Source: an uncultured Acetatifactor sp.
GTDB lineage: Bacteria > Bacillota > Clostridia > Lachnospirales > Lachnospiraceae
Assembly (NCBI GenBank): GCA_910577235.1
Contig: CAJTMX010000004.1
Span: forward strand, 62,001 to 126,000
Direction: 5' to 3'
Length of the DNA stretch: 64,000 nucleotides
The notes beneath the pieces were generated by a model. That model did not search any database. It was not told the origin of the DNA and saw nothing but the letters and a program-made list of their open reading frames with translations. The translations under genes were made by a program, and so were the position numbers. This document shows positions 1 through 8,524 of the stretch, in pieces. Within the stretch, counting starts at the first letter, position 1. Each line of letters begins with the position of its first letter.

Positions 1-905
1 TCATAGAGTTTGTGGATATCGCGGGATTGGTAAAGGGCGCTTCCAAGGGGGAGGGGTTGGGCAACCAGTTTTTGAGCAACATCAGGGAGGTGGATGCCAT
101 CGTTCATGTGGTGCGCTGCTTTGAGGACACCAACGTGATCCATGTGGATGGCAGTGTGGACCCCATGCGGGATGTGGAGACCATCAATCTGGAACTGATC
201 TTCTCCGATCTGGAAATCCTGGAGAGACGTTATGCCAAAGTGTGCAAGGCAGCCAGAATGGATAAGTCCCTGGCCAAAGAGGAAACTCTGCTTACCAGGA
301 TCAGAGAGCATCTGGAGAGCGGCCGGATGGCGAAGAGCATGGAGATAGAGGACGAGGATGAGCTGGAACTGATGCGCTCCTACAATCTGCTGACCTACAA
401 GCCGGTGATCTATGCCGCCAATGTGGCGGAAGAGGATCTGGCGGATGACGGCGCATCCAATGCCCATGTGTGTGCGGTGCGGGAATTTGCCGCAAAGGAG
501 GGCAGCGAGGTATTTGTGATCTGCGCCCAGATCGAGCAGGAGATCGCGGAGCTGGACGAGGACGAGAAGACAATGTTTCTGGAAGATCTGGGTATCGCCC
601 AGTCAGGCCTGGACAAACTCATCGCCGCCAGCTATCGTCTGCTGGGACTCATGAGTTTTTTGACGGCGGGCGAGGACGAGACACGCGCCTGGACCATCAA
701 GATCGGAACCAAAGCCCCCCAGGCCGCAGGCAAGATCCACTCCGACTTCGAGCGCGGTTTTATCAAGGCAGAAGTAGTCAATTACAAAGACCTGTTAGAG
801 CAGGGCTCCCTTGCCGCCGCCCGCGAAAAGGGTCTGGTGGGCATGGAAGGCAAGGACTATGTAGTAAAAGACGGCGACGTGATCCTGTTTAGGTTTAATG
901 TGTAA
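1..905 (+). CDS. ychF: Redox-regulated ATPase/GTPase YchF, 3' part (partial at left edge)
   Basis: C-terminal part of a YchF/Obg-family P-loop NTPase, a conserved ribosome-associated ATPase. The reading frame (codons from base 3) is already open at the left edge, so the P-loop (G1) and true start lie outside the window. Visible are the G3/switch II region DIAGLVKGASKGEGLGNQFL, typical of YchF, the following IREVDAIVHVVRCFED, and the C-terminal TGS-like domain with FLTAGEDETRAWTIKIGTKAPQAAG and KDYVVKDGDVILFRFNV, which is the usual end of the family. It stops 42 bases before lgt. The family identity is certain; only the 5' truncation by the window is unusual. Confidence 0.95.
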   Translation, partial: IEFVDIAGLVKGASKGEGLGNQFLSNIREVDAIVHVVRCFEDTNVIHVDGSVDPMRDVETINLELIFSDLEILERRYAKVCKAARMDKSLAKEETLLTRIREHLESGRMAKSMEIEDEDELELMRSYNLLTYKPVIYAANVAEEDLADDGASNAHVCAVREFAAKEGSEVFVICAQIEQEIAELDEDEKTMFLEDLGIAQSGLDKLIAASYRLLGLMSFLTAGEDETRAWTIKIGTKAPQAAGKIHSDFERGFIKAEVVNYKDLLEQGSLAAAREKGLVGMEGKDYVVKDGDVILFRFNV

Positions 906-947
906 CTGCAATTACTTGTAATTTCATTGAGAAAGGACAAATTATAC

Positions 948-1871
948 ATGCAAGATATAATGGGCGTAAACGACATAGCATTTCCCAATCTGGGACTGTA
1001 TCTAAAGAACGTCCCTCAGGGTTTTTCCATATTCGGATTCTATATCTCCCTGTACGGCGTGATCATTGCCGCAGGTGTGATAGCCGGTATCTCCATAGTG
1101 GCCCACCTCGCCAAAAAGACTGGACAGAATCCGGACGATTACTGGGATTTCGCTATTTACGGCGTACTCTTCGGCCTGGTCGGCGCCCGCATTTACTATG
1201 TTGCGTTTGAGTGGGACAGCTATAAGAACAATCTTCTGCAGATATTCCATGTGCGGGGCGGAGGTCTGGCTATATACGGCGGCGTGATCGCTGCCTTTAT
1301 TACCCTGTTCGTATGGTGTCGGATCAAAAAGAAGGACCCCAGGGTGATAGGTGATACGGCCATGGCCGGTCTACTGTTGGGACAGATCATAGGCCGTTGG
1401 GGGAATTTTACCAACAGAGAGGTGTTTGGCGAATATACCGACAGTCTGCTGGCTATGCGGATTCCTTTGGAGGCGGTGCGGGACCGCTCGGACATCACGG
1501 AGAACATTGCTGCCCATATCACCGGGGATGCAAATTATATCCAGGTGCATCCCACTTTTTTGTATGAGAGCGGGTTGAATCTGCTGCTGCTTGTAGTGAT
1601 ATTGCTGTACTTTTGCCACAAGAAGTTTAGGGGCGAAATCTGCCTGATGTATCTGGGGGGATATGGCATTATCCGTTTTTTTGTAGAAGGCATACGCACG
1701 GACCGGCTGAAACTGGCGGGAACGGACATAGCAGTCTCACAGCTGCTGGGCATAATACTGTTTTTGACGGCGCTGGCGGCAGATTTTGCAATAAGGATTC
1801 TTATAAGACACAAAGAAAAGAGGGTTAATTCCGGCGGCAACGGCGGGGCGGCAGAAATCGAAAAACCATAA
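948..1871 (+). CDS. lgt: Prolipoprotein diacylglyceryl transferase
   Basis: Integral membrane enzyme that transfers diacylglycerol from phosphatidylglycerol to the lipobox cysteine of prolipoproteins, the first step of lipoprotein maturation. The 307-residue protein has about seven hydrophobic segments and the Lgt signatures GGLAIYGGVIAAF, GRWGNFTNREVFGEYTD and HPTFLYES. I chose ATG 948 because AAAGGA (about 932-937) sits about 10 nt upstream; an in-frame TTG at 927 lacks such a site. The tail is basic and glycine-rich. A likely substrate, the lipoprotein at 42702-43592, is in the same window. It is followed by a terminator and then the dcw cluster, so it is probably not co-transcribed with mraZ. 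Confidence 0.95.
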   Translation: MQDIMGVNDIAFPNLGLYLKNVPQGFSIFGFYISLYGVIIAAGVIAGISIVAHLAKKTGQNPDDYWDFAIYGVLFGLVGARIYYVAFEWDSYKNNLLQIFHVRGGGLAIYGGVIAAFITLFVWCRIKKKDPRVIGDTAMAGLLLGQIIGRWGNFTNREVFGEYTDSLLAMRIPLEAVRDRSDITENIAAHITGDANYIQVHPTFLYESGLNLLLLVVILLYFCHKKFRGEICLMYLGGYGIIRFFVEGIRTDRLKLAGTDIAVSQLLGIILFLTALAADFAIRILIRHKEKRVNSGGNGGAAEIEKP

Positions 1872-1907
1872 GTTGTATTTCAAAAAAATGAATATACTAG
1901 ATGTAGT

Positions 1908-1945
1908 AAAAGGCGTTTTTCCTTGAAAGAAAGGCGCTTTTTTTG
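1908..1945 (+). terminator. Rho-independent terminator after lgt
   Basis: An imperfect 14-bp stem (AAAAGGCGTTTTTC pairing with GAAAGGCGCTTTTT, with G-U pairs) and a 7-nt loop runs into a T tract. It separates lgt from the mraZ promoter. Confidence 0.75.
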
Positions 1946-1984
1946 TTTCACAAATCTTAAGAAAATATGAAAAAAGTTTTGATT

Positions 1985-2063
1985 TTGCTTGCATAATCAT
2001 CTGGTTTAGTATAGAATTAGATCAAAAGTAGTGAAAAGTGGTGGCGAGTGGATGAAAGTGGAG
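1985..2063 (+). promoter_or_regulatory. mraZ promoter region and four MraZ boxes
   Basis: A possible promoter (TTGCTT at 1985, TATAGAAT at 2010, spacing of 19 rather than 17) is followed by four contiguous 10-bp direct repeats: 2024-2033 AAAAGTAGTG, 2034-2043 AAAAGTGGTG, 2044-2053 GCGAGTGGAT and 2054-2063 GAAAGTGGAG. This is the arrangement of the MraZ operator described for dcw clusters (GTGG-type repeats every 10 bp). I infer that MraZ autoregulates the cluster here. The repeats are seen directly; protein binding is inferred. Confidence 0.8.
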
Positions 2064-2139
2064 AGCATATGTCCCAATCCCCCTTTTCGTGGCAGATCAC
2101 TTTTTAGCCGGTGCTCCGGCGTAAAGGCGGTGATTGCAG

Positions 2140-2571
2140 ATGTTTATGAGCGAATACAATCATACGGTCGATACAAAAGGCAGGCTGATCGTTCCCTCCA
2201 AGTTCAGAGAGCAGTTAGGAGATGAATTTGTAGTGACAAAGGGTATGGACGGCTGCCTGTTTGTGTATGCCAACGAAGATTGGAGCGCTTTTGAACAGAA
2301 ACTGACGTCATTGCCGCTGATCAACAAAGAGGCAAGAAAATTTGCAAGATTCTTCCTGGCCGGCGCGGCCCAGGTGGAAGTGGATAAACAGGGAAGAATA
2401 CTGCTGCCCGCCAACCTGCGGGAGTTTGCCGGTCTGGAAAAAGACGTGGTGCTGGTGGGGGTGGGCAGCCGGATCGAGATATGGAGCCGGGAGAACTGGG
2501 AGAACATGGATGCCGACAGCGATATGGACGATATTGCGGCTACCATGGAGAGCCTGGGACTGACAATATAA
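2140..2571 (+). CDS. mraZ: Transcriptional regulator MraZ
   Basis: MraZ is a SpoVT/AbrB-like ring-forming DNA-binding protein that heads dcw clusters and represses or tunes them. The 143-residue protein shows the usual start MFMSEYNHTVDTKGRLIVPSK (shown to residue 20 of the family pattern) and a second copy of the AbrB-like half, VEVDKQGRILLPANLREFAG. Start ATG 2140 follows AAAGGCGG (2123-2130); a TTG two codons earlier is less likely. The next gene, rsmH, starts 21 bases after the stop. Its probable target boxes lie 77 bases upstream of the start codon. Confidence 0.95.
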   Translation: MFMSEYNHTVDTKGRLIVPSKFREQLGDEFVVTKGMDGCLFVYANEDWSAFEQKLTSLPLINKEARKFARFFLAGAAQVEVDKQGRILLPANLREFAGLEKDVVLVGVGSRIEIWSRENWENMDADSDMDDIAATMESLGLTI

Positions 2572-2592
2572 CCGATGAGGGCCGATACAGAC

Positions 2593-3522
2593 ATGGAATT
2601 CAACCATTATTCCGTCATGCTGCGGGAGACGATAGAGTATCTGAATATAAGACCTGACGGAAACTATCTGGACGGAACGCTGGGCGGCGGAGGACATGCC
2701 CGGGAGATCTGCGGCAGACTGGAGAGCGGTCATTTTTACGGGATAGATCAGGACGATGCGGCTATAGCGGCAGCGGGGCGGCGTTTGGCTGATTTTTCGG
2801 ACAGAGTGACTCTGATAAGGGGCAACTACCGCAATGCCAGAGCCATGCTGGGGGAACAGGGTGTGGAGCAGGTGAACGGTATCGTGCTGGATCTGGGCGT
2901 GTCCTCCTACCAGCTGGACACGGAGGAAAGAGGGTTTTCCTATCGTTTTGACAGTCCCCTTGACATGAGGATGGACAGGCGTCAGAGTCTGACGGCCAGA
3001 GATATAGTAAACGGTTACAGCGAAACGGAGTTGTATCATATCATACGGGATTACGGGGAGGACAGTTTTGCCAAGAATATTGCAAAACACATTGTGGCCG
3101 CCAGAGGGCGGGAGCCTATAGAGACTACCGGGCAGCTCAGCGAGATCATCCGGGCGGCGATCCCCGCCAGGATGCGGCAAAACGGTCACCCCTCCAAGAG
3201 AACCTTTCAGGCCATCCGCATAGAGTGCAATCAGGAACTGGAGGTACTGCGGGAGGCTCTCGATGATCTGATCGCTCTGCTCTCTCCCGGGGGACGTCTG
3301 TGTATCATCACCTTTCATTCCCTGGAGGACCGGATTGTAAAGACAGCCTTCAAAAAGGCTGAAAATCCTTGTACCTGCCCGCCGGAATTTCCGGTATGTG
3401 TCTGTGGAAAGCAGCCTCTGGGCAGTGTCGTCACGAAAAAGCCGGTTCTGCCGGACCGGAGAGAGCTGGAGGAAAACAGCCGTTCTAAAAGTGCAAAACT
3501 GCGGGTGTTTGAGAAGAAGTAA
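2593..3522 (+). CDS. rsmH: 16S rRNA (cytosine(1402)-N4)-methyltransferase
   Basis: RsmH (MraW) methylates N4 of C1402 in 16S rRNA using S-adenosylmethionine. The protein is 309 residues, normal for the family. The SAM-binding loop LDGTLGGGGHA is at about residues 26-36, followed by GIDQDDAA, VLDLGVSSYQLD, RGFSYRFDSPLDMRM and the C-terminal LCIITFHSLEDRIVK. I chose ATG 2593 (MEFNHYSVMLRETIEYL) because family members begin here; an in-frame ATG at 2575 has no good ribosome site. It is the second gene of the dcw cluster, directly after mraZ. Confidence 0.95.
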   Translation: MEFNHYSVMLRETIEYLNIRPDGNYLDGTLGGGGHAREICGRLESGHFYGIDQDDAAIAAAGRRLADFSDRVTLIRGNYRNARAMLGEQGVEQVNGIVLDLGVSSYQLDTEERGFSYRFDSPLDMRMDRRQSLTARDIVNGYSETELYHIIRDYGEDSFAKNIAKHIVAARGREPIETTGQLSEIIRAAIPARMRQNGHPSKRTFQAIRIECNQELEVLREALDDLIALLSPGGRLCIITFHSLEDRIVKTAFKKAENPCTCPPEFPVCVCGKQPLGSVVTKKPVLPDRRELEENSRSKSAKLRVFEKK

Positions 3523-3545
3523 GAGAAAGGATATTATATTGCGTT

Positions 3546-4088
3546 ATGGCACGGACAACCAATGGAAACAGACCTACAAATTCATATAGAAACGCAGACG
3601 CCCGCCATAATATGGGAAATGCAGTCCGGTCACAGAGCCAGCCGTCCAGGCGGCAGACCGGCAGTTATGTATATGGAAACGCGGCGCCCAAACTGGACGT
3701 ACAGAGAGAGATGGAGCAGCAGCCCCGCAGGGTGCTGAGCAACACTACCCGGAAAAACAGGGATAAAGCCAGACATATGAGTCTGGGTTATGTGGCTTTT
3801 CTGGTGCTGGTCATGTGTGTGGCCGGATATGTGCTGATCAATTTCCTTCAGCTACAGGCAGATATCACCAATGTGACACAGAACATTGCCCGCCAGCAGA
3901 AGGAACTGAACAATCTGAAAGTGGCCAATGATGAGGAACTCAGCCGTATCACCAGCAATGTGGACATGGAGGAAGTGAAACGTGTGGCCATAGGCGAGCT
4001 GGGTATGGTGTATCCTCAGGAGGGGCAGATCGTTACATACTCCTGTGAGGGCCGGGACTATGTACGCAAGGTAAGCGATGGCAATTAA
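3546..4088 (+). CDS. ftsL: Cell division protein FtsL (septum formation initiator-like)
   Basis: Small bitopic division protein expected to partner FtsQ/DivIB and DivIC at the septum. The 180-residue protein has a long, Asn/Arg/Gln-rich cytoplasmic N-terminus (1-75), a single transmembrane segment at about 80-102 and an extracytoplasmic coiled coil (about 103-135), then a short domain with YPQEGQIVTYS. Sequence identity is weak as usual for FtsL, so the call relies on topology and the position between rsmH and a division PBP. The ribosome site (AAAGG at 3526) is rather far from ATG 3546. Confidence 0.8.
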   Translation: MARTTNGNRPTNSYRNADARHNMGNAVRSQSQPSRRQTGSYVYGNAAPKLDVQREMEQQPRRVLSNTTRKNRDKARHMSLGYVAFLVLVMCVAGYVLINFLQLQADITNVTQNIARQQKELNNLKVANDEELSRITSNVDMEEVKRVAIGELGMVYPQEGQIVTYSCEGRDYVRKVSDGN

Positions 4089-4099
4089 GAGAGGTAGAT

Positions 4100-6355
4100 A
4101 TGTCAGAGAGAGAACAGGACAGACCTGATAGGACCGGAGGAAACAGGGGAAGAGCCCCGAGACCCCGAACCGCCAGGGTGCGCAACGGGCGGAAGGAAGA
4201 AAAAAAATTCGGCAGCAGAATGCAGAAAAAGCTGGTAGTACTGTATGTAATGGTACTGCTGGCTTTTGCCGGATTGAGTATTCGGATGATCGCCATCGCC
4301 CGGGATAATGAGGACGAGTATACGAGACGGATACTCTCCCAACAGCAGTACGACAGCACCACCCTTCCTTTTCGCCGGGGAGATATTGTTGACGCCAAGG
4401 GTACTCAGCTGGCGGTCAGCGAGAATGTGTACAATGTGATTCTGGACATAAAAGTGATCCGGGAGAAGGAGAAACTGGAGAATAAAGAATATATGGAACC
4501 CACGCTTAGGGCGCTGGAGCAGCATTTTGATCTGGATATGGCTGAAATCCGCTCCTATGTGGCGTCCCATGAAAAATCGGCGTATTATGTGCTGGCCAAA
4601 AGGCTGCCCTATGAGCAGATCAGCAGTTTTCAGGAGGCCATGGATGCTCAGGACAGTCTGATCAGGGGCGTGTGGTTTGAGAAGGAATATAAGCGCTATT
4701 ATCCCATGGGCACTCTCGCCTGTGATGTGATCGGTTTCACAAGCTCGGACAATGTGGGCGCGTATGGATTGGAGGCCTACTACAATGAGGAACTCAACGG
4801 CACCACCGGCAGGGAATTCGGCTATCTGAACGATGATTCCGCGCTGGAGAGGACCGTGAAACCGGCGGAGGACGGCTACACCATACACAGCACCCTTGAC
4901 GCCAATATCCAGGGGATCGTGGAAAAATATCTGAAACAGTTTGACGAGGAACATAAGAATACTGCGCGGACGGGAAACGGCGCTGAGAATGTGGGATGTA
5001 TCATAATGGAGGTCAATACGGGAAATATTCTGGCCATGGCCAGCTACCCGGTCTATGATCTGAATGACACCCGCAATACGGACGCGCTGATCGGCGGTGT
5101 GATGGTGGACGAGCAGGGCAACAAGACCAAGGAATATATCACTCCGGAGAAGATTGCGGAGATGAATGACACGCAGCTGTATATGAACCTGAATTATCTG
5201 TGGAAAAATTTCTGCATCAGCGATACTTTTGAACCGGGTTCCACGTCCAAACCGTTCACCACGGCCATAGGGCTGGAGACCGGAGCCATCAACGGCAACG
5301 AGGTCTATCAGTGCGACGGCTTTCTGGAGAGCGGCGGCTATACGATCAGATGCCACAATAAATGGGGCGATCAGGCTGTGAACGTGGAGGATGCCATCGC
5401 CTGGTCCTGCAATGTGGCGCTGATGAAAGAGGCGCAGTCCATCGGTATAGAGCGTTTTGCGGAATTTCAGAGGGTGTTTAATTTCGGGCTGCGGACCAAT
5501 ATCGATCTGGAAGGGGAGACCCGTACCGCCTCTCTGATTCTGGATGCGGATCATATGACGCAGACGGATCTGTTCACCTATTCGTTTGGGCAGGGCTTTA
5601 ACGTGACGATGATCGAAATGATCGCCGGCTTTTGCTCCCTGATAAACGGCGGCTATTATTACGAACCCCACATGGTGGACAGGATCACCAATGCCAGCGG
5701 CGCTACAGTGGAGAATATCGAGCCCAGAGTGCTGCGCCAGACCATATCGGAATCTACCTCCGAGCGGATACGTCAGTACTGCGAGGCAGTGGTGATGCGC
5801 CAGAACGATAGCAAGATCACCGGGCGGACTGCCCGGCCCGCAGGCTATGCCATCGGAGGCAAGACCGGTACGGCACAGACTTTTGACCGTGAGACCGGAC
5901 AGCGGTCCAAGACGGAGCATGTGGTATCCTTTATAGGTTACGCTCCGGCGGATAATCCTCAGATAGCCATCTATGTGGTGGTGGACCGGGCCAATGCAGT
6001 GGAGCAGGACGACGCCAAGTTTGCCACGGGTATTGTGCGAAACGTGCTGACGGAGGTACTGCCTTATCTGGATATCTATATGACGGAAGAGCTGTCTGAG
6101 GCCGAGGTCAGGGAGCTGGAGGAGCGGCGGCTGGCTATCACAAATCAGTATACCCAGACTCCCGAGGAGGAGGATCTGGACAATATGCAGCCCCAGGAAC
6201 CCGAACCCACCCAGACGCCCACTGCCGGGCGGCCCGCGTGGATGGACTTTCCCACGGACCCCTCCACAGGGCACCGGGTTGACCCGGAGACAGGTGAACA
6301 CTATGACCCCAACACGGGAGATCCCATAGGCGGCAGCTGGCAGCCTCTGGAGTAA
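4100..6355 (+). CDS. Class B penicillin-binding protein (FtsI/PBP2-type transpeptidase) with disordered C-tail
   Basis: Membrane-anchored D,D-transpeptidase that cross-links peptidoglycan at the septum or during sporulation. The 751-residue protein has an Arg-rich cytoplasmic start, one TM helix (about 43-65), a PBP dimerisation domain and a transpeptidase domain with all three active-site motifs: S381-T-S-K384 (PGSTSKPFTT), S436-C-N and K588-T-G (KTGTAQTF). No PASTA repeats are visible. After about residue 690 comes an acidic, Pro/Gln/Thr-rich tail (EEEDLDNMQPQEPEPTQTP) ending in a DPETGEHYDPNTGDP-like segment, which is unusual. It starts 11 bases after ftsL. Whether it is the vegetative FtsI or the sporulation SpoVD cannot be decided from sequence alone. 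Confidence 0.9.
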   Translation: MSEREQDRPDRTGGNRGRAPRPRTARVRNGRKEEKKFGSRMQKKLVVLYVMVLLAFAGLSIRMIAIARDNEDEYTRRILSQQQYDSTTLPFRRGDIVDAKGTQLAVSENVYNVILDIKVIREKEKLENKEYMEPTLRALEQHFDLDMAEIRSYVASHEKSAYYVLAKRLPYEQISSFQEAMDAQDSLIRGVWFEKEYKRYYPMGTLACDVIGFTSSDNVGAYGLEAYYNEELNGTTGREFGYLNDDSALERTVKPAEDGYTIHSTLDANIQGIVEKYLKQFDEEHKNTARTGNGAENVGCIIMEVNTGNILAMASYPVYDLNDTRNTDALIGGVMVDEQGNKTKEYITPEKIAEMNDTQLYMNLNYLWKNFCISDTFEPGSTSKPFTTAIGLETGAINGNEVYQCDGFLESGGYTIRCHNKWGDQAVNVEDAIAWSCNVALMKEAQSIGIERFAEFQRVFNFGLRTNIDLEGETRTASLILDADHMTQTDLFTYSFGQGFNVTMIEMIAGFCSLINGGYYYEPHMVDRITNASGATVENIEPRVLRQTISESTSERIRQYCEAVVMRQNDSKITGRTARPAGYAIGGKTGTAQTFDRETGQRSKTEHVVSFIGYAPADNPQIAIYVVVDRANAVEQDDAKFATGIVRNVLTEVLPYLDIYMTEELSEAEVRELEERRLAITNQYTQTPEEEDLDNMQPQEPEPTQTPTAGRPAWMDFPTDPSTGHRVDPETGEHYDPNTGDPIGGSWQPLE

Positions 6356-6372
6356 AAAAGAACTTCACGAAT

Positions 6373-6420
6373 AACCTCATAACAGTGGGAATACAGTATA
6401 GTAACGGTTATTATGAGGTT
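6373..6420 (+). repeat. Inverted repeat covering the ribosome site of the second PBP
   Basis: AACCTCATAA (6373-6382) and its exact complement TTATGAGGTT (6411-6420) flank 28 bases. The right arm contains the GAGG that would serve as ribosome site for ATG 6425. Pairing in the mRNA would hide this site, so it may control translation of the downstream PBP. It has no T tract, so it is not a typical terminator. Confidence 0.55.
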
Positions 6421-6424
6421 TTGT

Positions 6425-8173
6425 ATGCCGGCGATACATAATAAAATAGCGCATCGTAAGAAAATCCTGACTGTTTTTCTGGGCTGTGCCCTGGTGCTGA
6501 CGGCACTGTTTGCCCGTCTGATCTATCTGATGGTATGGGAAGCAGACTATTACGCGGAAAAAGCCACCCAGCTCCACGAGAGGGAACGCAGCATAAAGGC
6601 GGCCAGGGGACGTATTATGGACTGTAACGGAGAGATACTGGCAGATAACAGGACAGTGTGTACCATTTCCGTGATCCACAATCAGATCGAGGACCCGGAG
6701 GCCGTCATTGAAATGCTCTGCCGGGAGCTTAACCTGTCGGAGGAATATGTGCGCAAGCGCGTGGAGAAGTACAGCTCCATGGAGCGTATCAAGAGCAATG
6801 TGGATAAGGCGGTGGGAGACCGTATCCGGGAGTACGAGATACCGGGAGTCAAGGTGGATGAGGATTACAAGCGGTATTATCCCTATGGGGAACTGGCCAG
6901 CAAGGTGCTGGGTTTCACCGGAGGGGACAATCAGGGCATCATCGGCCTGGAAGTGATATATGAGGAATATCTTAAGGGAAAACCGGGCATGATCCTGACG
7001 GTGACGGACGCCAAGGGGATCGAGGTGGAGGCGGCGGGAGAGCGGCGCGTGGAGCCGGTCAGCGGCAACGATCTGTATATCAGTCTGGACCGCAATATCC
7101 AGACCTATGCCACCCAGCTGGCCTATCAGGCCATGGAGACCAAGCAGGCCCAGAGCGTGTCCATACTGGTCATGAATCCTCAGAACGGTGAGATATATGC
7201 CATGGTGAACGTGCCGGAGTTTGATTTAAACGATCCCTACGCGCTGCCGGAGGGAACGGGGGATGGCCTCTCTCAGCAGGAAAAGCAGGATATGCTCAAC
7301 CGCATATGGAGAAACGGCTGTATCAACGATACATATGAACCGGGTTCAACATTTAAGATCATCACTGCGGCCGCCGGGCTGGAGCAGGGAGTTATCACTC
7401 CCCAGAGCCAGTTTTCCTGTCCGGGTTTTATCATGGTGGAAGACCGCAGGATCAGGTGTCATAAGGTGGGAGGCCACGGCGGGCAGGATTTTATCCACTG
7501 TATGATGAACAGCTGCAATCCTGCTCTGATCTCGGTAGGACTTCTGCTGGGAGTGGATACCTACTATGACTATTTTGACCGTTTTGGGCTGCTGACCAAG
7601 ACCGGCGTGGATCTGCCGGGAGAGGCCGGCACCATTATGCACAACAAGGAGAATATGGGTCTGGTGGAACTGGCTACGGTGTCCTTTGGGCAATCCTTTC
7701 AGATCACGCCCATACAGCTAGTCACTACCGCCTCTTCAATCATCAACGGCGGGAGGAGGATAACGCCGCATTTCGGTGTGAAAGTGGTGGATGCCCAAGG
7801 CAATCTGGTGGAGAGATTTTCCTATCCTGTGGCCGAAAATATCGTGTCTGAGGAGACTTCCGCCACCATGCGGGAGATACTGGAGATGGTGGTCAAGGAG
7901 GGATCGGGGAAAAACGGCAAGGTGGAGGGCTACCGGGTGGGCGGCAAGACGGCTACCAGCCAGACATTGCCCAGAGGCAGCGGGAAATACATATCTTCTT
8001 TTATCGGTTTCGCGCCGGCGGACGATCCCCAGGTGATCGCCGTGGCTATTGTGAATACGCCTCAGGGGGTGTATTACGGAGGACAGGTGGCGGCTCCCAT
8101 CGTGCGGCAGTTGTTTGAGAATATATTGCCTTATATGGGGATTGAGCAGGAGGGGAGTGCCGTCCAGGAGTGA
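6425..8173 (+). CDS. Second class B penicillin-binding protein (SpoVD/FtsI-like), KTA variant
   Basis: Second D,D-transpeptidase in tandem. The 582-residue protein has one N-terminal TM helix (about 13-36), a dimerisation domain (RGRIMDCNGEILADNR; YKRYYPYGELASKVLGF) and a transpeptidase domain with S308-T-F-K311 (PGSTFKII) and S363-C-N. The third motif reads K508-T-A (GGKTATSQT) where nearly all PBPs have KTG. No PASTA domain. ATG 6425 was chosen because GAGG at 6415-6418 precedes it; ATG 6413 lacks a site. The ribosome site lies in an inverted repeat. Two tandem class B PBPs here fit a vegetative FtsI plus a sporulation SpoVD, but which is which is not clear. Confidence 0.88.
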   Translation: MPAIHNKIAHRKKILTVFLGCALVLTALFARLIYLMVWEADYYAEKATQLHERERSIKAARGRIMDCNGEILADNRTVCTISVIHNQIEDPEAVIEMLCRELNLSEEYVRKRVEKYSSMERIKSNVDKAVGDRIREYEIPGVKVDEDYKRYYPYGELASKVLGFTGGDNQGIIGLEVIYEEYLKGKPGMILTVTDAKGIEVEAAGERRVEPVSGNDLYISLDRNIQTYATQLAYQAMETKQAQSVSILVMNPQNGEIYAMVNVPEFDLNDPYALPEGTGDGLSQQEKQDMLNRIWRNGCINDTYEPGSTFKIITAAAGLEQGVITPQSQFSCPGFIMVEDRRIRCHKVGGHGGQDFIHCMMNSCNPALISVGLLLGVDTYYDYFDRFGLLTKTGVDLPGEAGTIMHNKENMGLVELATVSFGQSFQITPIQLVTTASSIINGGRRITPHFGVKVVDAQGNLVERFSYPVAENIVSEETSATMREILEMVVKEGSGKNGKVEGYRVGGKTATSQTLPRGSGKYISSFIGFAPADDPQVIAVAIVNTPQGVYYGGQVAAPIVRQLFENILPYMGIEQEGSAVQE

Positions 8174-8180
8174 GGCAAGG

Positions 8181-8430
8181 TCCTCTGGTTGGATGCGCTT
8201 TCGCTCGATTGGGTGGTAACTGGGGCAAGGGGACGCTCCGGGAGGGGAGGCCCTCCGGTTGGATGCGCTTTTGCACGATTGGGTGGTAACTGGGGCAAGG
8301 GGACGCTCCGGGAGGGGAGGTCCTCTGGCCGGATGCGCTTTCGCTCGATTGGGTGGTAACTGGGGCAAGGGGACGCTCCGGGAGGGTAAGTAGCCCTGGC
8401 TGGACGCGCTCTCGCTCGATTGGGTATGTA
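8181..8430 (+). repeat. 70-bp tandem repeats, three full copies plus a diverged fourth
   Basis: Exactly 70-bp spaced copies start at 8181, 8251 and 8321, each containing GGATGCGCTTT, CGATTGGGTGGTAACTGGGG and ACGCTCCGGGAGGG. A diverged partial fourth unit starts at 8391 (GGACGCGCTCTCGCTCGATT) and merges into the hairpin. The repeats start right after the stop of the second PBP gene. There are no spacers, so this is not a CRISPR array. 70 is not a multiple of 3 and no credible ORF runs through it. Confidence 0.9.
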
Positions 8431-8524
8431 GCGGACGCTAGGCTCGTGCCGAATAAATTCGGCAGACCTCGCCAAGCGCCGACATACCCAGACGGTCCTG
8501 CCAGGGCTACTTACCCTCCCGGAG
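8376..8524 (+). repeat. Long imperfect hairpin (149 bp) with 25-bp perfect outer stem
   Basis: Outer arms 8376-8400 and 8500-8524 are perfect 25-bp reverse complements (left arm begins CTCCGGGAGGGTAAGTAGCC). An inner pair TGGGTATGT (8421-8429)/ACATACCCA (8482-8490) and an apex TGCCGAA (8447-8453)-TAAA-TTCGGCA (8458-8464) share one centre. The left arm is made from the 3' end of the third 70-bp repeat and the start of the fourth, so the two structures are linked. It resembles a miniature palindromic element; no T tract follows. Confidence 0.85.

Noticed and set aside
4103..6301. 732-codon open frame on the - strand opposite the first PBP gene
   Set aside because: No ribosome site, low-complexity His/Arg/Leu-rich translation without family motifs; it is the antisense shadow of a well-supported PBP gene.
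8181..8390. CRISPR array
   Set aside because: The 70-bp units are directly adjacent without unique spacers, and no cas gene is present.
8443..8464. Similarity of CTCGTGCCGAAT...ATTCGGCA to a cloning adaptor, hinting at contamination
   Set aside because: The stretch is the natural apex of a larger palindrome whose outer arms continue on both sides, so it belongs to the genome.
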